Notes under the pieces: model-generated
What the model saw: the letters and a program-made list of their open reading frames with translations, nothing else
Database searches by the model: none
What the model was told of the DNA's origin: nothing
Assembly (NCBI GenBank): GCA_035048495.1
Contig: CM068544.1
Span: 49,625,893-49,689,892 of the forward strand
DNA length: 64,000 nucleotides
From: Euptelea pleiosperma
Lineage: Eukaryota > Streptophyta > Magnoliopsida > Ranunculales > Eupteleaceae
Reading direction: 5' to 3'
Part shown: positions 34,610-45,710 of the stretch, piece by piece
Numbering within the stretch: the first letter of the stretch is position 1
How the letters are laid out: each line of letters opens with the position of its first letter
Translations under genes and position numbers: made by a program

Positions 34610-34959
34610 TTGAGGCGGCACGTGAGTGATTATAGGGGCTACATCAATGTTGATGACAAACCACAGTATGAGTCACATGGACTTACTACGTGATAACGTT
34701 GCTGAGCATGGTGTGAACGTGTTAAGGGTTGTATTAAGAATAATGACATTGAAAACTTATTAAATGATAGCAAATGGCTCAAAATGTAATAATGATTTGA
34801 GAATGAATAAGCACGGGTAACAAAGCGTTTAATGAGCTTTTTTAGTTCTTGATATAGAGATGCCTTTTAATGAAGTAGAAAAGAGCAATATAATATTTTA
34901 AATTAGATACTTATTATTAAGCCCGCGTGGATAACATCGGTTTTGGCTTTATAAAAGTA
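34610..34959 (-). mobile_element. Helitron-like fragment
   Basis: It shares 'cacgtgagtgattataggggc' with the element at 25985 (cacgtgagtgattgtagggg), and ends at 34959 next to 'ggttttggctttataaaagt', the family's 5' end. The terminal TC is not visible, so the 5' tip is eroded or was replaced by the adjoining copy. Confidence 0.35.
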
Positions 34960-35465
34960 CTAGGGGAACACCACGTGCATTGCACACCTTACATATGGAA
35001 GCACCTTACATGTGACCGTATCAATGTTGGCCCATCCTTGGATGGACCTGAAAAAAAAATCAGCATGTTTAGTGGTTTTAAAAGGATTTGATTGGTTTTT
35101 AACCATTGAGTTTTAACCATAGATTTCAAGATTTATTTAGGTACTTAAATCCGAAGGTTTGAAATCACTAATTAGACTGATATTTGGTATATAGGTCCAC
35201 CTAGAGATGGGACAAACATCCATAAGCTCAGTGGTCTCTAAGAGTGTGCCACGTGTCTTATACTATTGTCCCTTATCATCATTGATGAGGGACGTCGGCG
35301 TGCGGAACAACCTAAATTGTAAAGGGGCATTTAATGAGGGAAGGTTTTAAAATGGCATGGGAAGTAATTATGTGGTTGTGAAAGGGTTCTTTTTTTTTAC
35401 TTTTGCGTGGACGTGTGGCGTGTGGACGTGCCCCAACTTCTGGCTTTACAATAGTAATAGATAGA
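34960..35465 (-). mobile_element. Helitron-like non-autonomous element carrying a foldback copy
   Basis: On the minus strand it starts TCTATCTATTACTATTGTAA then AGCCAGAAG, a common plant Helitron 5' end, and finishes GTGTGCAATGCACGTGGTG then TTCCCCTAG, a hairpin and CTAG. Host bases A and T flank it. Positions about 34990-35275 inside are a G-box-family foldback, with mirrored arms ending gtgccacgtgtc. No helicase frame. Confidence 0.5.
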
Positions 35466-36845
35466 TAAGTTACAAAGTAGACATAGTTGATTTTAATTAC
35501 TTTTGTAAAAATGTCCCTTTAAATAATTTTCCAAAAAATTGAAAATGAAAACTAGCAAAGAATGGTTGAATACGTGGTCAATTACATTGTAAGACAATAC
35601 AATCCAACTTCTTCAACAACTACTTCAAAAAAGCATATACTTTAAATTTGATGTTAGAGGCTTTCTCTGGAAAAGTGTTAAACTCCAATCAGCCCCTTCA
35701 AAAAAATGTCTTCTTCAAAACAATATTTTTCAAAAGAACACAAAAAGCATCTATATAACAGAACATGGAAGTTGTTTCCCCCTCTTATAGGCTTTATAAA
35801 GAAGGGCCGAGATCTTATCCCCCAATTGGACAGTGGATCTCAGCCACTCAAACCCAATTTTGACAAACGCTTTGCGATGAGTGCAGTGGGCACGGGCCAC
35901 CTATTAGTTTAATATAAGTTGAGGATTCTTTTGAAAAATTTCAAGGACTATTACAGTATTTAAAAAAAACTTGAATAAAAGGATAAAGACCAAAAAAAAA
36001 AAAATTCAAAGTGAAAAGTAAGCATCTATATTTGATGTTAAGAATAAAAATCTTTATATTTAATGTCAAGAATAGAAATATATAAATACTAGTTGTAGTT
36101 AGATTTTGCAAAACACCATCAAATTTGAAGATATAGAGACCAGTTGGATAAGTTCTAAGAGAAAACGAAAGTATACACTCATAAATTTAGCACTTTGGGA
36201 AATATGACATACAAGGAGGGAGATTGGGGACTGGGGCTTACAATTGGAAAGAATCTATTGTACGTTAGGCCCACTTGCTCATCAATCTAGACCCTTCAGT
36301 AAGGGGTCTGTCTCTCTGACATCTAACTGATCTTATCTTTTCTAACTGCTAATTTTGTTAGCCATTATCTTCAGATGGAAAGGATAAGCTTCTCCTTTTT
36401 TTTTTATATATATATTTTTATTTTCGATAAGCAAGGATAAGCATAATATCCTCTTATTAATACTACTTTATATCTAATGTCAGCATAACCTACCGATTCT
36501 GAGCTTGTGGACCACGTGATCAGTGACCGTAGGGTCCATTGCGAATTATTGACTTCAATATCCACATTTCAAGAAAATGCCCTCGTTAACTCTCTTTGCC
36601 CTTAACAATAAAAAATGTTATCCACATTTTGCCATTTTTATGAAATACTCCCTATTTTTAAGGGAAAGCAACGGTTTCCTTGGATGGTCTGATTTTTTGT
36701 GAGGATTGTCTCTACGGTATAGACAACTCATTGTACAGTTGGATTGCTAAGCATAATCTCCATGTGGGCCCCACCATTAGGTGTAAATAGGGTGTAAAAA
36801 TGGGTGTATAGCTCTAGAGAAATTACCGTATAAGTCTCTTTAACC
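35466..36845. other. Intergenic, nothing definite
   Basis: AT-rich sequence without a recognisable gene. Around 36690-36790 is a dispersed repeat ('tgattttttgtgagg', 'ataatctccatgtgggcccc') also seen near 5870, 6560 and 42150. Confidence 0.3.
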
Positions 36846-37426
36846 ATGGTTTAAAATAACGCTGTTTTAACGGTTTTAACAGCCTTTAAAACAGTAACAC
36901 CCCAGGCCCGTTACGTTAAGAACCATTTAGACGGCTATTTTTTCGTTTTAACGGACGTTATTTTATGAAAAATTTGTGTAAAAAAACAGCCGTTATTTGC
37001 ATTAAATCCCATTATTTTTCCATTTTTAAAAGCGTCTTTTATTTTTAAGTGTTTTCTCGTAATTTTCGTTAAAATCCATTTTTCCAGTTTTTTTTTTCAT
37101 TTTTGCCCGTCTGTTGCAGACAAATCTAGTCTGGAACCGTTTGCAGACTTAAAAGTATGCAAACATTGTATCTGCCCTTGAATAGTCATTGAAAAACGTG
37201 TTTTTAATTTATAAAATATTTTTTTTGAAAACATTAAAATAATACATTTTTCAAGGGGCATCCAATGGTACTGACAATGTTTGCATACTTTTAAGTCTGC
37301 AAACGGTTGCAGACTACATTTGTTGTTGCAGACTATATTTGTCCGTGCGTTACAATTTGTTTTAATGACTGTTTTAACGGTAACGCCCCAGTTCGTTATA
37401 CCATTAAAACAACCTTTTTAAACCTT
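36846..37426. repeat. MULE-like MITE (GGTTTAAAA family) with a nested foldback
   Basis: It starts catggtttaaaataacgctg and ends acctttttaaaccttg. Near both ends are 'gttttaacgg' blocks in mirrored order. At 37112-37343 a second inverted repeat is nested: gtttgcagacttaaaagtat is mirrored by atacttttaagtctgcaaac. No clean target-site duplication was seen for the outer element. Confidence 0.6.
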
Positions 37427-38039
37427 GAGTTGAACCAAACAAGGGCGAGTTGATACAAGAGTTGGACAGTTTTTCACGTCAGGAGTTTGTGAATCGAACC
37501 CAATGAGTTTTTGGCTGGTGTTTGATAAGGGACAGAAACCAAGCCACTAAAGACCCCTTTATTTTTTGTAAGCGCCAAGCCGCCAAGACCTACTACAAGA
37601 AGAAAAAAAATAGAAAAAGAAAAGAGAAAGGAACTATGGTCTGATTGGCAACCAGACACCGGATTTAGAATTGCAAAATAGAAATTTAAGATTTGTGATT
37701 TTTAAGAATTTGAATTCAAATAATTAAAATTTCTTGTGTTTAGTTGCACCATAGAAATTACTTGGAATTCTTAACGAATTCTAATTTTGGTTGTTTGGAC
37801 ATCTAACAGAATTGAATTTTCTTTCTATCTACATAAGAGATATATCATCTCATAAATTTTATGTTATAACGACTATTATTTTTTTTTGTCATCCGTCAAT
37901 TTACTGTTATCGATGTTAATTTAAAAAAAATTAAAAATAATAAATAAATTTATTTTGATAATTTTTTGACCATGATTAATCAGTGCCAAATTCTCAATGA
38001 CTAAAGCCTAAGTGGCACATTATGCAACAAATACAAATG

Positions 38040-38780
38040 TCCATCCACATTATGTGCACGCCATGTGTCACTGCATTATTAGAGACAATAGGCCGTATTG
38101 ATGTTTGTTCCATCCCTAGGTGAACCTACATATTAGAAAGCAGACTTCTAACATTTAGATTTGAGTACCCCAAATAATGCTAGATATCCCATAATTAAAA
38201 ATCAACCCATAAAAAGATACGAATCCAATGGTTACAAATCACTAATACCGAATGGATATTTGTCTCATTCCTATGTGGGCCTACATACTAAAAATAAAGT
38301 TGATTGGTTATATATAAGCTTTGGATCTTCATACCCCAACTAATGCTAGAAATCCTATGGTTAAAAATCAATCCATAAAAGTCTCTATGGACCTACAAAC
38401 TAAAATCAGACTGATTACTTATCTCTCAAGTTGCATCTTCGTATCCCAACTAATGCTATATATCCCACGGTTAAAAATCAACCGATAAAAGAAATCAATC
38501 AAACCATTCCAAATTTGTAATCCGTTGACGATGGACCACAGTATGAGCTACGTGGCACATTATATGGATGTTTATCCCATCCCTAGGTGGACCTAAATGC
38601 TAAAAATCAGGTTGATTAAAATTTTCTAACCTTTGAATCTAAATACCACAAATAATGCTATATATCATACGGTTAAAAATCAACCAAAAAACATACACCA
38701 ATCCAATGGTTGCAAATAACTAATCTTGTTGATTTTTGATTTAAAGGTCCACCTAGGGATAAGTATAAGAGTTGGAGCCC
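38040..38780. repeat. Array of diverged G-box-family foldback segments
   Basis: The phrases 'ccccaa.taatgctagatatccca', 'ggttaaaaatcaacccata' and 'tgtttgttccatccctaggtg' recur three to four times in the same order. This indicates tandem or nested diverged copies, each lacking one arm. Confidence 0.5.
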
Positions 38781-39154
38781 AATAAAAATTCCCTCGAATA
38801 TCACCGCCCAGAAATAAGATTCCAGGAATTAGAAGTTTCTCCTCCCCCCTAAAACTTCTAATTCCAAGAAAATAAAGGAATTGAAAATATAATTCTTAGA
38901 ATTCGGTCCTTCCAAACACAGAGAAATCCAAATCCGGTTAAATTTCGGGTTACCAAACAGAGCCTAAGGATGTTTTGTCGTTGAATGATTTGAATCATGA
39001 CAGTAAGACAAGCTTTGAAGAGGAAAGTGATAAGGTTCTTGTTTTGTTATGATGATGACAGCGCGGAGGGACAAACATTTTTGTTTACTTAATGATAAGT
39101 GTGAGTCATGTGGCAATATACTTGAATAAATTATATATGGTGGTGTGAATAATA

Positions 39155-39300
39155 GGGATCAGTCGACGGGGCGGCTCGACCCAAGTTGAGACGTAAGGCA
39201 AAAATCCTGTACGACGACGCCTTTTTATATTTAATATATTAATACATATAATAATATGGATTAAAAGATTTAAAACTCTGTAAAGAAAAATATTTTAAAA
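39155..39300 (+). repeat. Dispersed repeat fragment, related to 3780-3935
   Basis: It has ggcggctcgacccaagttg followed by 'tttttatatttaatatattaa', matching the minus strand of 3780-3935. The class is not recognised. Confidence 0.35.
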
Positions 39301-39429
39301 TCTATATTCTTCTCATGCTCTACGCGAGGCCTTTTTTTTTAATGAGAGTTTTTTAAATGTTCTCTCATTTTTTAGATATTCTTTTGTTGCGAGATCTATG
39401 CTCGGGCCCTTCTGGAAAGAAAAACCTTT

Positions 39430-39680
39430 ATAAAATCTATTCTTCTCCCACATGACCCCATGAGTGTTTGGCCCACCTCTTGGTGCAACTACACACCAAA
39501 AATCTGCCTAGGAGGTGATTTATATCTGGGTGATTCAAGCACTTGTTCATCATGGGCTTGGAAGTTGGAACCCATCCATAGGCCTGTTCATGAAGTCCAT
39601 TTCGAAGAAGTGCTTGAATCCAACGGCTAGAAATCATCAATCAGGATAAATTTTGGTCTGTAGGTCTGCCCATTTCTATA
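39430..39680. repeat. Partial G-box-family foldback copy
   Basis: It contains 'gagtgtttggcccacctcttggtg', 'aaaaatctgcctagg' and 'aatcatcaatcaggataaattttggtctgtagg', matching family arms in part. Confidence 0.4.
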
Positions 39681-39779
39681 TGAAACTTTGAGATAGAATT
39701 TGTATCATAGAACTGTAATAAATCACCTATGTGAGCCCCGTGGTTAGTAATATCAGAATGGAGTTACCCCAAAGGGGAG

Positions 39780-39905
39780 TGGTTCGGTGCTAAGACGTAG
39801 CGACTTGGGTATGCTCCCAAGGTCGTGAGTTTGAGACTCCGCCCCTTGCGTAAACCGTGTTGTGTGTACGAGAAGGCTTGGGTAAGCGCACACAACCGTA
39901 GGACT
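39780..39905 (+). repeat. tRNA-derived SINE-like sequence
   Basis: ttcggtgctaagacgtagcg resembles a Pol III A box, and ggtcgtgagtttgagactcc, about 30 bases further, resembles a B box. A small inverted repeat (tgtgtgtacgaga ... gcgcacaca) follows. No A tail or duplication was identified, so this is tentative. Confidence 0.3.
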
Positions 39906-40523
39906 AGTCCCATTACCAATGTGTGGTTAATTTGACGATGATCATGGCGATGACCACTAATGTTTGGTTAATTGTCCAACATGATTTCTATGTGAACCCC
40001 ACCACTAGGTCTAAGAACACTGTTTAATTGATGGGGCCCATCTTGAATGGACCAAATCATATAGAATCATGCCCATAGAACTAACCCTCTAATATATATG
40101 AATTTTCACATCAATTAACATCATTCTTTTAGCCGTCCAAATTCTTAGATCCTCAACGAATGGTTAGTACCGCATGATCATTATGATTCCTTACCCAATC
40201 TCTATTGTGCTCGACTCCACCATAGACTTTCTTTTAAGTATATTGCCACATCAATCACACATCTCCTCTCGCTTTCTAAGTTCCTTGAAATAACTATAAA
40301 AAAAGAAAGTTCATCCCACCTAGTACCGAGTATATACAAGACACGAACCTAACGCAGTTTCCCGTCTACATACATCCAACATTTCTAAGAATCACTACAA
40401 CACGGAAATTACCCTTCCCTTCAATCACTACAACATGTATATTAGAATGTTCTACAATAAACAAGGCCAATTTGGTAATTTCCGACATGCCAGCTTATTA
40501 TACAAGACTATGCGGAAGAGCAC
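39906..40523. other. Upstream region of the AVT6 gene
   Basis: A TATA-like ctataaaaaaag lies near 40289, about 235 bases before the start codon. No repeat with clear ends is seen close to the gene. Confidence 0.3.
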
Positions 40524-43500
40524 ATGAATTTGTTCACTAAAGCCAGAGCAAATATGAAGCCGGCAAAAGATGCCGGAATATTTGCCCCTTTACTACCGGA
40601 ACTCCGACAACCGGAGAAGAAGAATTCCGACTGTGCTTCGGTTTCCGGCGCAGTGTTCAACGTGTCAACAAGCATTATTGGGGCCGGAATTATGTCAATT
40701 CCGGCCACTCTGAAGTTCTTAGGCGTAGTTCCGGCGTTCGTCCTTATCTTGATCATCGCTTTCTTGTCCGATGTCTCCGTCGACTTCCTTCTGAGGTTTA
40801 CACGTTCCGGTGAGTCGTCGACTTATGCCGGTGTCATGGGTGAGTCGTTTGGGAGGGTTGGATCTGTGGCGTTGCAGATTTGCGTCATGATCACCAACCT
40901 CGGCTGCTTGATCGTTTATCTGATTATAATTGGTAAGTGGATTGATTTTTGCAACTTCTCGTCTACCATATTAAATGATTTCTAGGAATTTTAAGACCGT
41001 GGATCATGCATTTTGATGATGTTTGAGCTGTGTTGACATCGGCAGTAACACTGCGTGAGCCTCAGTATTGGATCCAGTGAGAACATTAACCATGGTAGCT
41101 CATTTTGGGTGGTTGACTTGGTTCTATGAAATTACCTTCTGAAATTACCTTCTTGTACTAGGTCTCTTCCAAACTAGAAAGGGCAAAGCCTCCCTTGAGA
41201 TTTTTAATTTTATTTGCAGAGTTGCTCAAGTAGTGGATTTCTTATTTTATTTGAATGTTTGGCCCAGACACTAAAAAGAACGTGTTTGGTGTTGGATTTG
41301 AGCACCTTTTCATCGTTGGCTTCGCCTCGGTCGGGATGAAAAAATGCTCTAATCCAACGGCTAAAAATCACCAATCACGTTGATTTGTGATGTGTACTAC
41401 ACCAAGTATGGGCCAAACATTCATGGAATCGGAGGGTCCGAAGGAGTATGTCACGTGGTATTTTGAGCCATTTCTGTATCATTGATTTTACCTCCTATCC
41501 TCGCTAGCTGTTCCATTGCAGTACCATTTAGGATTAGTAGTGATGTCATCGGACCGGGGTTGATCCAATAGCTTATCAGATCACGATTTCTAGGTTCAGA
41601 CCCGATCCAATTAGCTATTAAGAACTTATTGGATCGGATCGTGCTGACCCAATATTGAGTTGATCTGATCGATAAACCTGTTACATTTGAAATTTCTTAA
41701 ATGAACTAACAAATTATACGTAATTGGGTGATTTTTGGTGAGATGGTCTCTTTGGTGAGGAGATCATCCTCACAAAAATTCAAATCATTCCGATATTGGT
41801 AGACTGGTTTAGAAGTTGAAGAATTATGGACCATCTATTTTTACCGTTAACTTGAAAACTACATCTAATGGGGTTGGAAATTTAAGAATGGACTGATTTT
41901 TTGGAGGAGTGATCTATATGGTGAGGAGATCATCCTCACCAAAAATCAGCTATTGATTCATCTTCATGTAGGTACGCAAAACTGTCGTGAAAATTGTTGT
42001 CCCCAGTCCTACCCTATATATCAGTAATTTTTAAAACTTCTAACCCTATCAAATATGGACCTAAATGTAATGGTGAAAATGGATGATTCAAAAATTTTCA
42101 ATTTGCAATCTAATTTACACAAGGCTGCAAATGTTGGAATGGGCTGATTTTTTGTGTGGTTAATATCCATCTTGAGAAGAATATCATCACCAAAAATTAA
42201 CCATTAACTCATCTGCATGTGGGCCCCACGTCCATTTGTCATTCGATTAGTAAGAATCGCATGAGTCATTCTATCATATTATAGGTTTTATTAATATTAT
42301 CAGATAGAGTCATTAGCTAGTCAGATCGAGGAACCGATCCGATAAGCTATCGGATCACGATTTCTAGGTCCAGATTGGATGCTATCAGGTTGGTTAGATT
42401 GGATATTTGGGGCGACCCGATACATTGACAGCCCTATCCAAACGATCTTGCAGCAGGTTGTCATTGTGGCTGCAACTTGGGCAGGCTCAGCCTGAGCCCG
42501 ATGAGCGCAACCCGATGTTGCGCTCGTTGGGCTTGGGCTTGGGTTGGATCAGACCTGGATTTTGACAACCCAATCAAAATTGGGTTGGGCTTGGGCTGAC
42601 GCTTTGGTCAACCTGAGCCCGATAATACACCATTGCAAATATAAACGTATATATTTTTTTAATCTGTTTTATGTTTCTTAGCCTATTTTTAATATGGTTT
42701 ATGTTCGTAAAGACGATGAATAAAAAAATTCTTATATGTATTTTTATATAAAAAATTTACCAACCTTTTCTAGCAATAAAAAATAAAAAATTGAATAATT
42801 TACCAACCCGGCTAATCCGACCGGGTTCACGGGTTGGGCTCGGGCTGAAAATTCTAGGCCTGACCTCGGGTTGGGTTGAACATGGGCACACAACCTTGAA
42901 GATTGGGTTAGGCTCGAATTGACCCCAAATCCGACCTAAGTCGCCCTAATTGTAGCCCTAGTTCCCATGGTTGTTCTATTACGAGTTGGAGATAATCAAT
43001 GAGCTGAAAAAAACTTATCCTTTGGGAGCACAGTAGAGTAAGGCAAAGGGGAACTATGAATTAAATTACGGTTTGTGTTGCCAGTATGTTTTGGCTTTTT
43101 GGAGAACTATGAATTGTTTCTGGAGTCATGTGGCAATGATTTTGTTGGGGAAATGGTTTTCTGGAGCTACACTCCTTAACTCTTGCTGGTGCTCCAAGGT
43201 TTTCTTTTAGAGTCAGTAATGTAACAAGGTAGATCTCACGCCAAAGGGGGTGAGCTTTAGCCATTTTTGTTACTCAGCTCGGTCCTCTGGGCCCACTGAC
43301 TGCATGGATGTTTAGCCCACTCTGGGCCCAGAGGGCAGAAGTCAGCAAAGTTCTACTCTTATGGGTGCCACCAACATTACCATCAGAGCATGATCAGACG
43401 GTGGTATTTCAGCACAGATCGCTTGATTACAGCATAGTCATTTATTTATATTCTGATCAGCCAACCAATATTTTGACAGGCGATGTGCTATCGGGAAGCC

Positions 43501-44788
43501 AGTCGGAGGGAACGGTGCACTTGGGCATTCTGCCAGAATGGTTTGGCATCCATTGGTGGAACACACGAGTTTTCGCGATCCTCTTCACTATGATCTTTGT
43601 GATGCTTCCCCTCGTTTTGCCACGACGCGTAGGTTAGTAAAACCCATTAAGTGACTTGACTCACTTGTCGTAAAAGCTTGACTCACAGAGTTTTCAAAGT
43701 TTGCTGAAAATGACGACAATAGCCTTACCCTTATTGCATGGTTTGTGTCTGATATTCAGAGTCGCTGAGGTTCACTTCGGCAATATCGGTTTTCCTTGCT
43801 CTGTTGTTTGTTGCCATAAGCTCCGCGATGGCTATCTCTGCACTTTTGGAAGGGAAAGCGAAGAGCCCAAGACTGGTACCAGAATTGACCAACCAAGGAT
43901 CATTTTTCCAGCTTTTCACGGCTGTTCCGGTCATCGTCACAGCTTTCACCTTCCATTTCAATGGTAACAGCAAAAAGTTTCTATCATTTGCATAAAAGTC
44001 TAAGGGCATTTAGGTTCTATCATTTGCGTACAAGTTTTTTACCGATTTGCCATGCATGCAGTTCATCCAATCGTAGCTGAGCTCAGCAAACCTTCTGATA
44101 TGATCTTGGCCGTGCGGATCTCTCTCATACTATGTGCTGCCATCTACTGTGCCGTTGGATTCTTTGGGTATCTACTATTTGGGGACTCCACCATGGCCGA
44201 TATACTTGCTAACTTCGATCAGAATTTTGGTTCAACTGTGGGATCGTTGCTTAACGACACGGTTCGGCTAAGCTACGCACTCCATATCATGTTGGTGTTT
44301 CCTCTTCTCAACTTCTCGCTGAGGATCAACATTGATGAACTCCTCTTCCCCAAGTGGGCCCCGTTGGCTTCCCATAATACCCGATTCGTGTCGCTCACTG
44401 GTTTTCTTCTCGTGTTCGTCTACATAGCAGCGATAGCCATCCCTAATATATGGTACTTCTTTCAGTTCCTTGGATCGACAACAGCCGTCTGTCTCGCGTT
44501 CGTCTTCCCAGGCGCACTTGTTCTCAGGTACAGTTTCGGGAACTTCTTAGCTTTGTGTATGGATCATGCCCCATGTAGACTGCAAAGTCCTCAATTTGTT
44601 TCTTCCTTTAATTCTACCACCTGACCAATTTTACCCTTTTTAACTTTATTTTTATTGACAGAGATGTTCATGGAATTTCAACAAGACGAGATAAGATCCT
44701 GGCGGCACTAATGATAGTATTGGCTGTAATAGCAAGCTGTATTGCCATTTCCTCCAATGTAACTAGTTTAATAAAAACTAACTTGTAA
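40524..44788 (+). CDS. AVT6: Vacuolar amino-acid transporter, AVT6 type (SLC38/AAAP family), 5 exons
   Basis: Exons: 40524-40932, 43480-43632, 43760-43963, 44062-44527, 44662-44788. All junctions are GT-AG and in phase, giving 452 residues and a TAA stop. The family is amino acid/auxin permeases; Arabidopsis AVT6 members export acidic amino acids from the vacuole. After about 40 polar residues comes SVSGAVFNVSTSIIGAGIMS, the TM1 signature of this branch, then about ten more hydrophobic segments. Conserved stretches include GVMGESFG, PEWFGIHWWNTR, ESLRFTSAISV and FHFNVHPIVAEL. The start is the first Met of the open frame; an alternative Met ten codons on (MKPAKDAG) is possible. Intron 1 (2.5 kb) is filled with foldback elements; other introns are short. 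No breaks. Substrate is inferred from family only. Confidence 0.9.
41245..41470. repeat. G-box-family foldback copy in AVT6 intron 1
   Basis: It contains 'gaatgtttggcccagacac', 'tccaacggctaaaaatcacc', 'gggccaaacattcatgg' and 'atgtcacgtgg': inner arms and right tip of the family. A left-arm fragment of another copy lies at 43285-43325. Confidence 0.5.
41550..42435. repeat. Foldback sequence, GATCC-rich, in AVT6 intron 1
   Basis: Near both ends are related phrases 'agcttatcagatcacgatttctaggttcagac' and 'agctatcggatcacgatttctaggtccagat' (in direct order), with 'gatccaat' and 'attggatc' repeats mirrored between. The end 'ttgacagcccta' resembles the terminus of the element at 6895-7389. The middle includes the 'gaggagatcatcctcacc' dispersed repeat. 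Boundaries are approximate. Confidence 0.4.
42440..42965. repeat. Foldback element with gggttgggctcgggctg-type arms, AVT6 intron 1
   Basis: The left arm has 'ggctcagcctgagcccgatg' and 'gggttgggcttgggctgac'. The right arm has 'gggttcacgggttgggctcg' and 'ctcgggttgggttgaacatg'. The centre is AT-rich. It looks like a non-autonomous DNA element. Ends are approximate. Confidence 0.4.
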
Positions 44789-44889
44789 TTGTTATTTTTT
44801 TACTTCGTAACTTGGTTGGCAGCATTGACTCAAGTGCCCCTTGCTTCTCTACATATTTATGTAATAAAGATAGTGTATACTTGGAAACA

Positions 44890-45155
44890 AGGTTTAAAAG
44901 GGGCCGTTACCATTTTTCCGTAAAACACACAGGAGCAAAAACGGAAAAAAGGGTAAAATAACGGAAAAAAAAGGCACTTGAATTCAATTTTTGAATTTCA
45001 ATAAAATTTACAACGGAAATAACCAACAGACGTTATTTTAACACTTAATTCAGAAAATAACGGTCATTATTTTTGTTATAATGGAAAAATAACAGCCATT
45101 ATTTTTTGAGTGGGAGGTCCAAATCTGTTATAACGGCCATTTTTTAAAACCATGG
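44890..45155. repeat. MULE-like MITE with 9-bp target-site duplication, between AVT6 and LTN1
   Basis: It starts aggtttaaaaggggccgtta and ends ggccattttttaaaaccatgg. Flanks TTGGAAACA (44881-44889) and TTGGAATCA (45156-45164) match at 8 of 9 bases. It begins about 100 bases after the AVT6 stop codon, so it may lie in that gene's 3' untranslated region. Confidence 0.65.
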
Positions 45156-45710
45156 TTGGAATCAAATCCCCTCCAAAACAAGCAATATTTTTCTTTAACC
45201 TGTATTTCCAATCAAGTCACCAAACTGATACATTTGATATTTTCAAGATTGTCTGTTTGACACTCAATGAAAGAGATCCACTGTCAAACATTAAAGACCC
45301 CACTACCAAACTTTCTTTAACTACCTCCTTACAAGATGAGTTTGTTTTTTTAGCACCTATATTAACAGATCATGTCATATTGTCGCTTCAGCACATCGCC
45401 CAGGGAGGGAAGGATCTGTGCTTTTATGTGTTAAGTGTATGACAAGGGCAGGAAGGACAGCTACTTCTTGTCCCCCCGTATATCCTAAACTGGAGTTTAA
45501 CTCAACTGATCGAGTCGCAATTCTTATCGTGCTCAACTTGTGCCTCATCTCATTTAACCACATCAACCACAACTTCTTTCTAGAAAAATCTGTCGCGTCC
45601 GAACAAGCACAATCAACAGTCCATAACTCAGGATTGAATTTCCAGCCACAGCAATCCGAAATAATCTCACATTCTTGTCTTCTAAATTGAACTGTTTTTC
45701 TATTGCTTGA

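Noticed and set aside
40508..40756. 82-codon minus-strand frame over AVT6 exon 1
   Set aside because: Antisense shadow of a conserved transporter exon.
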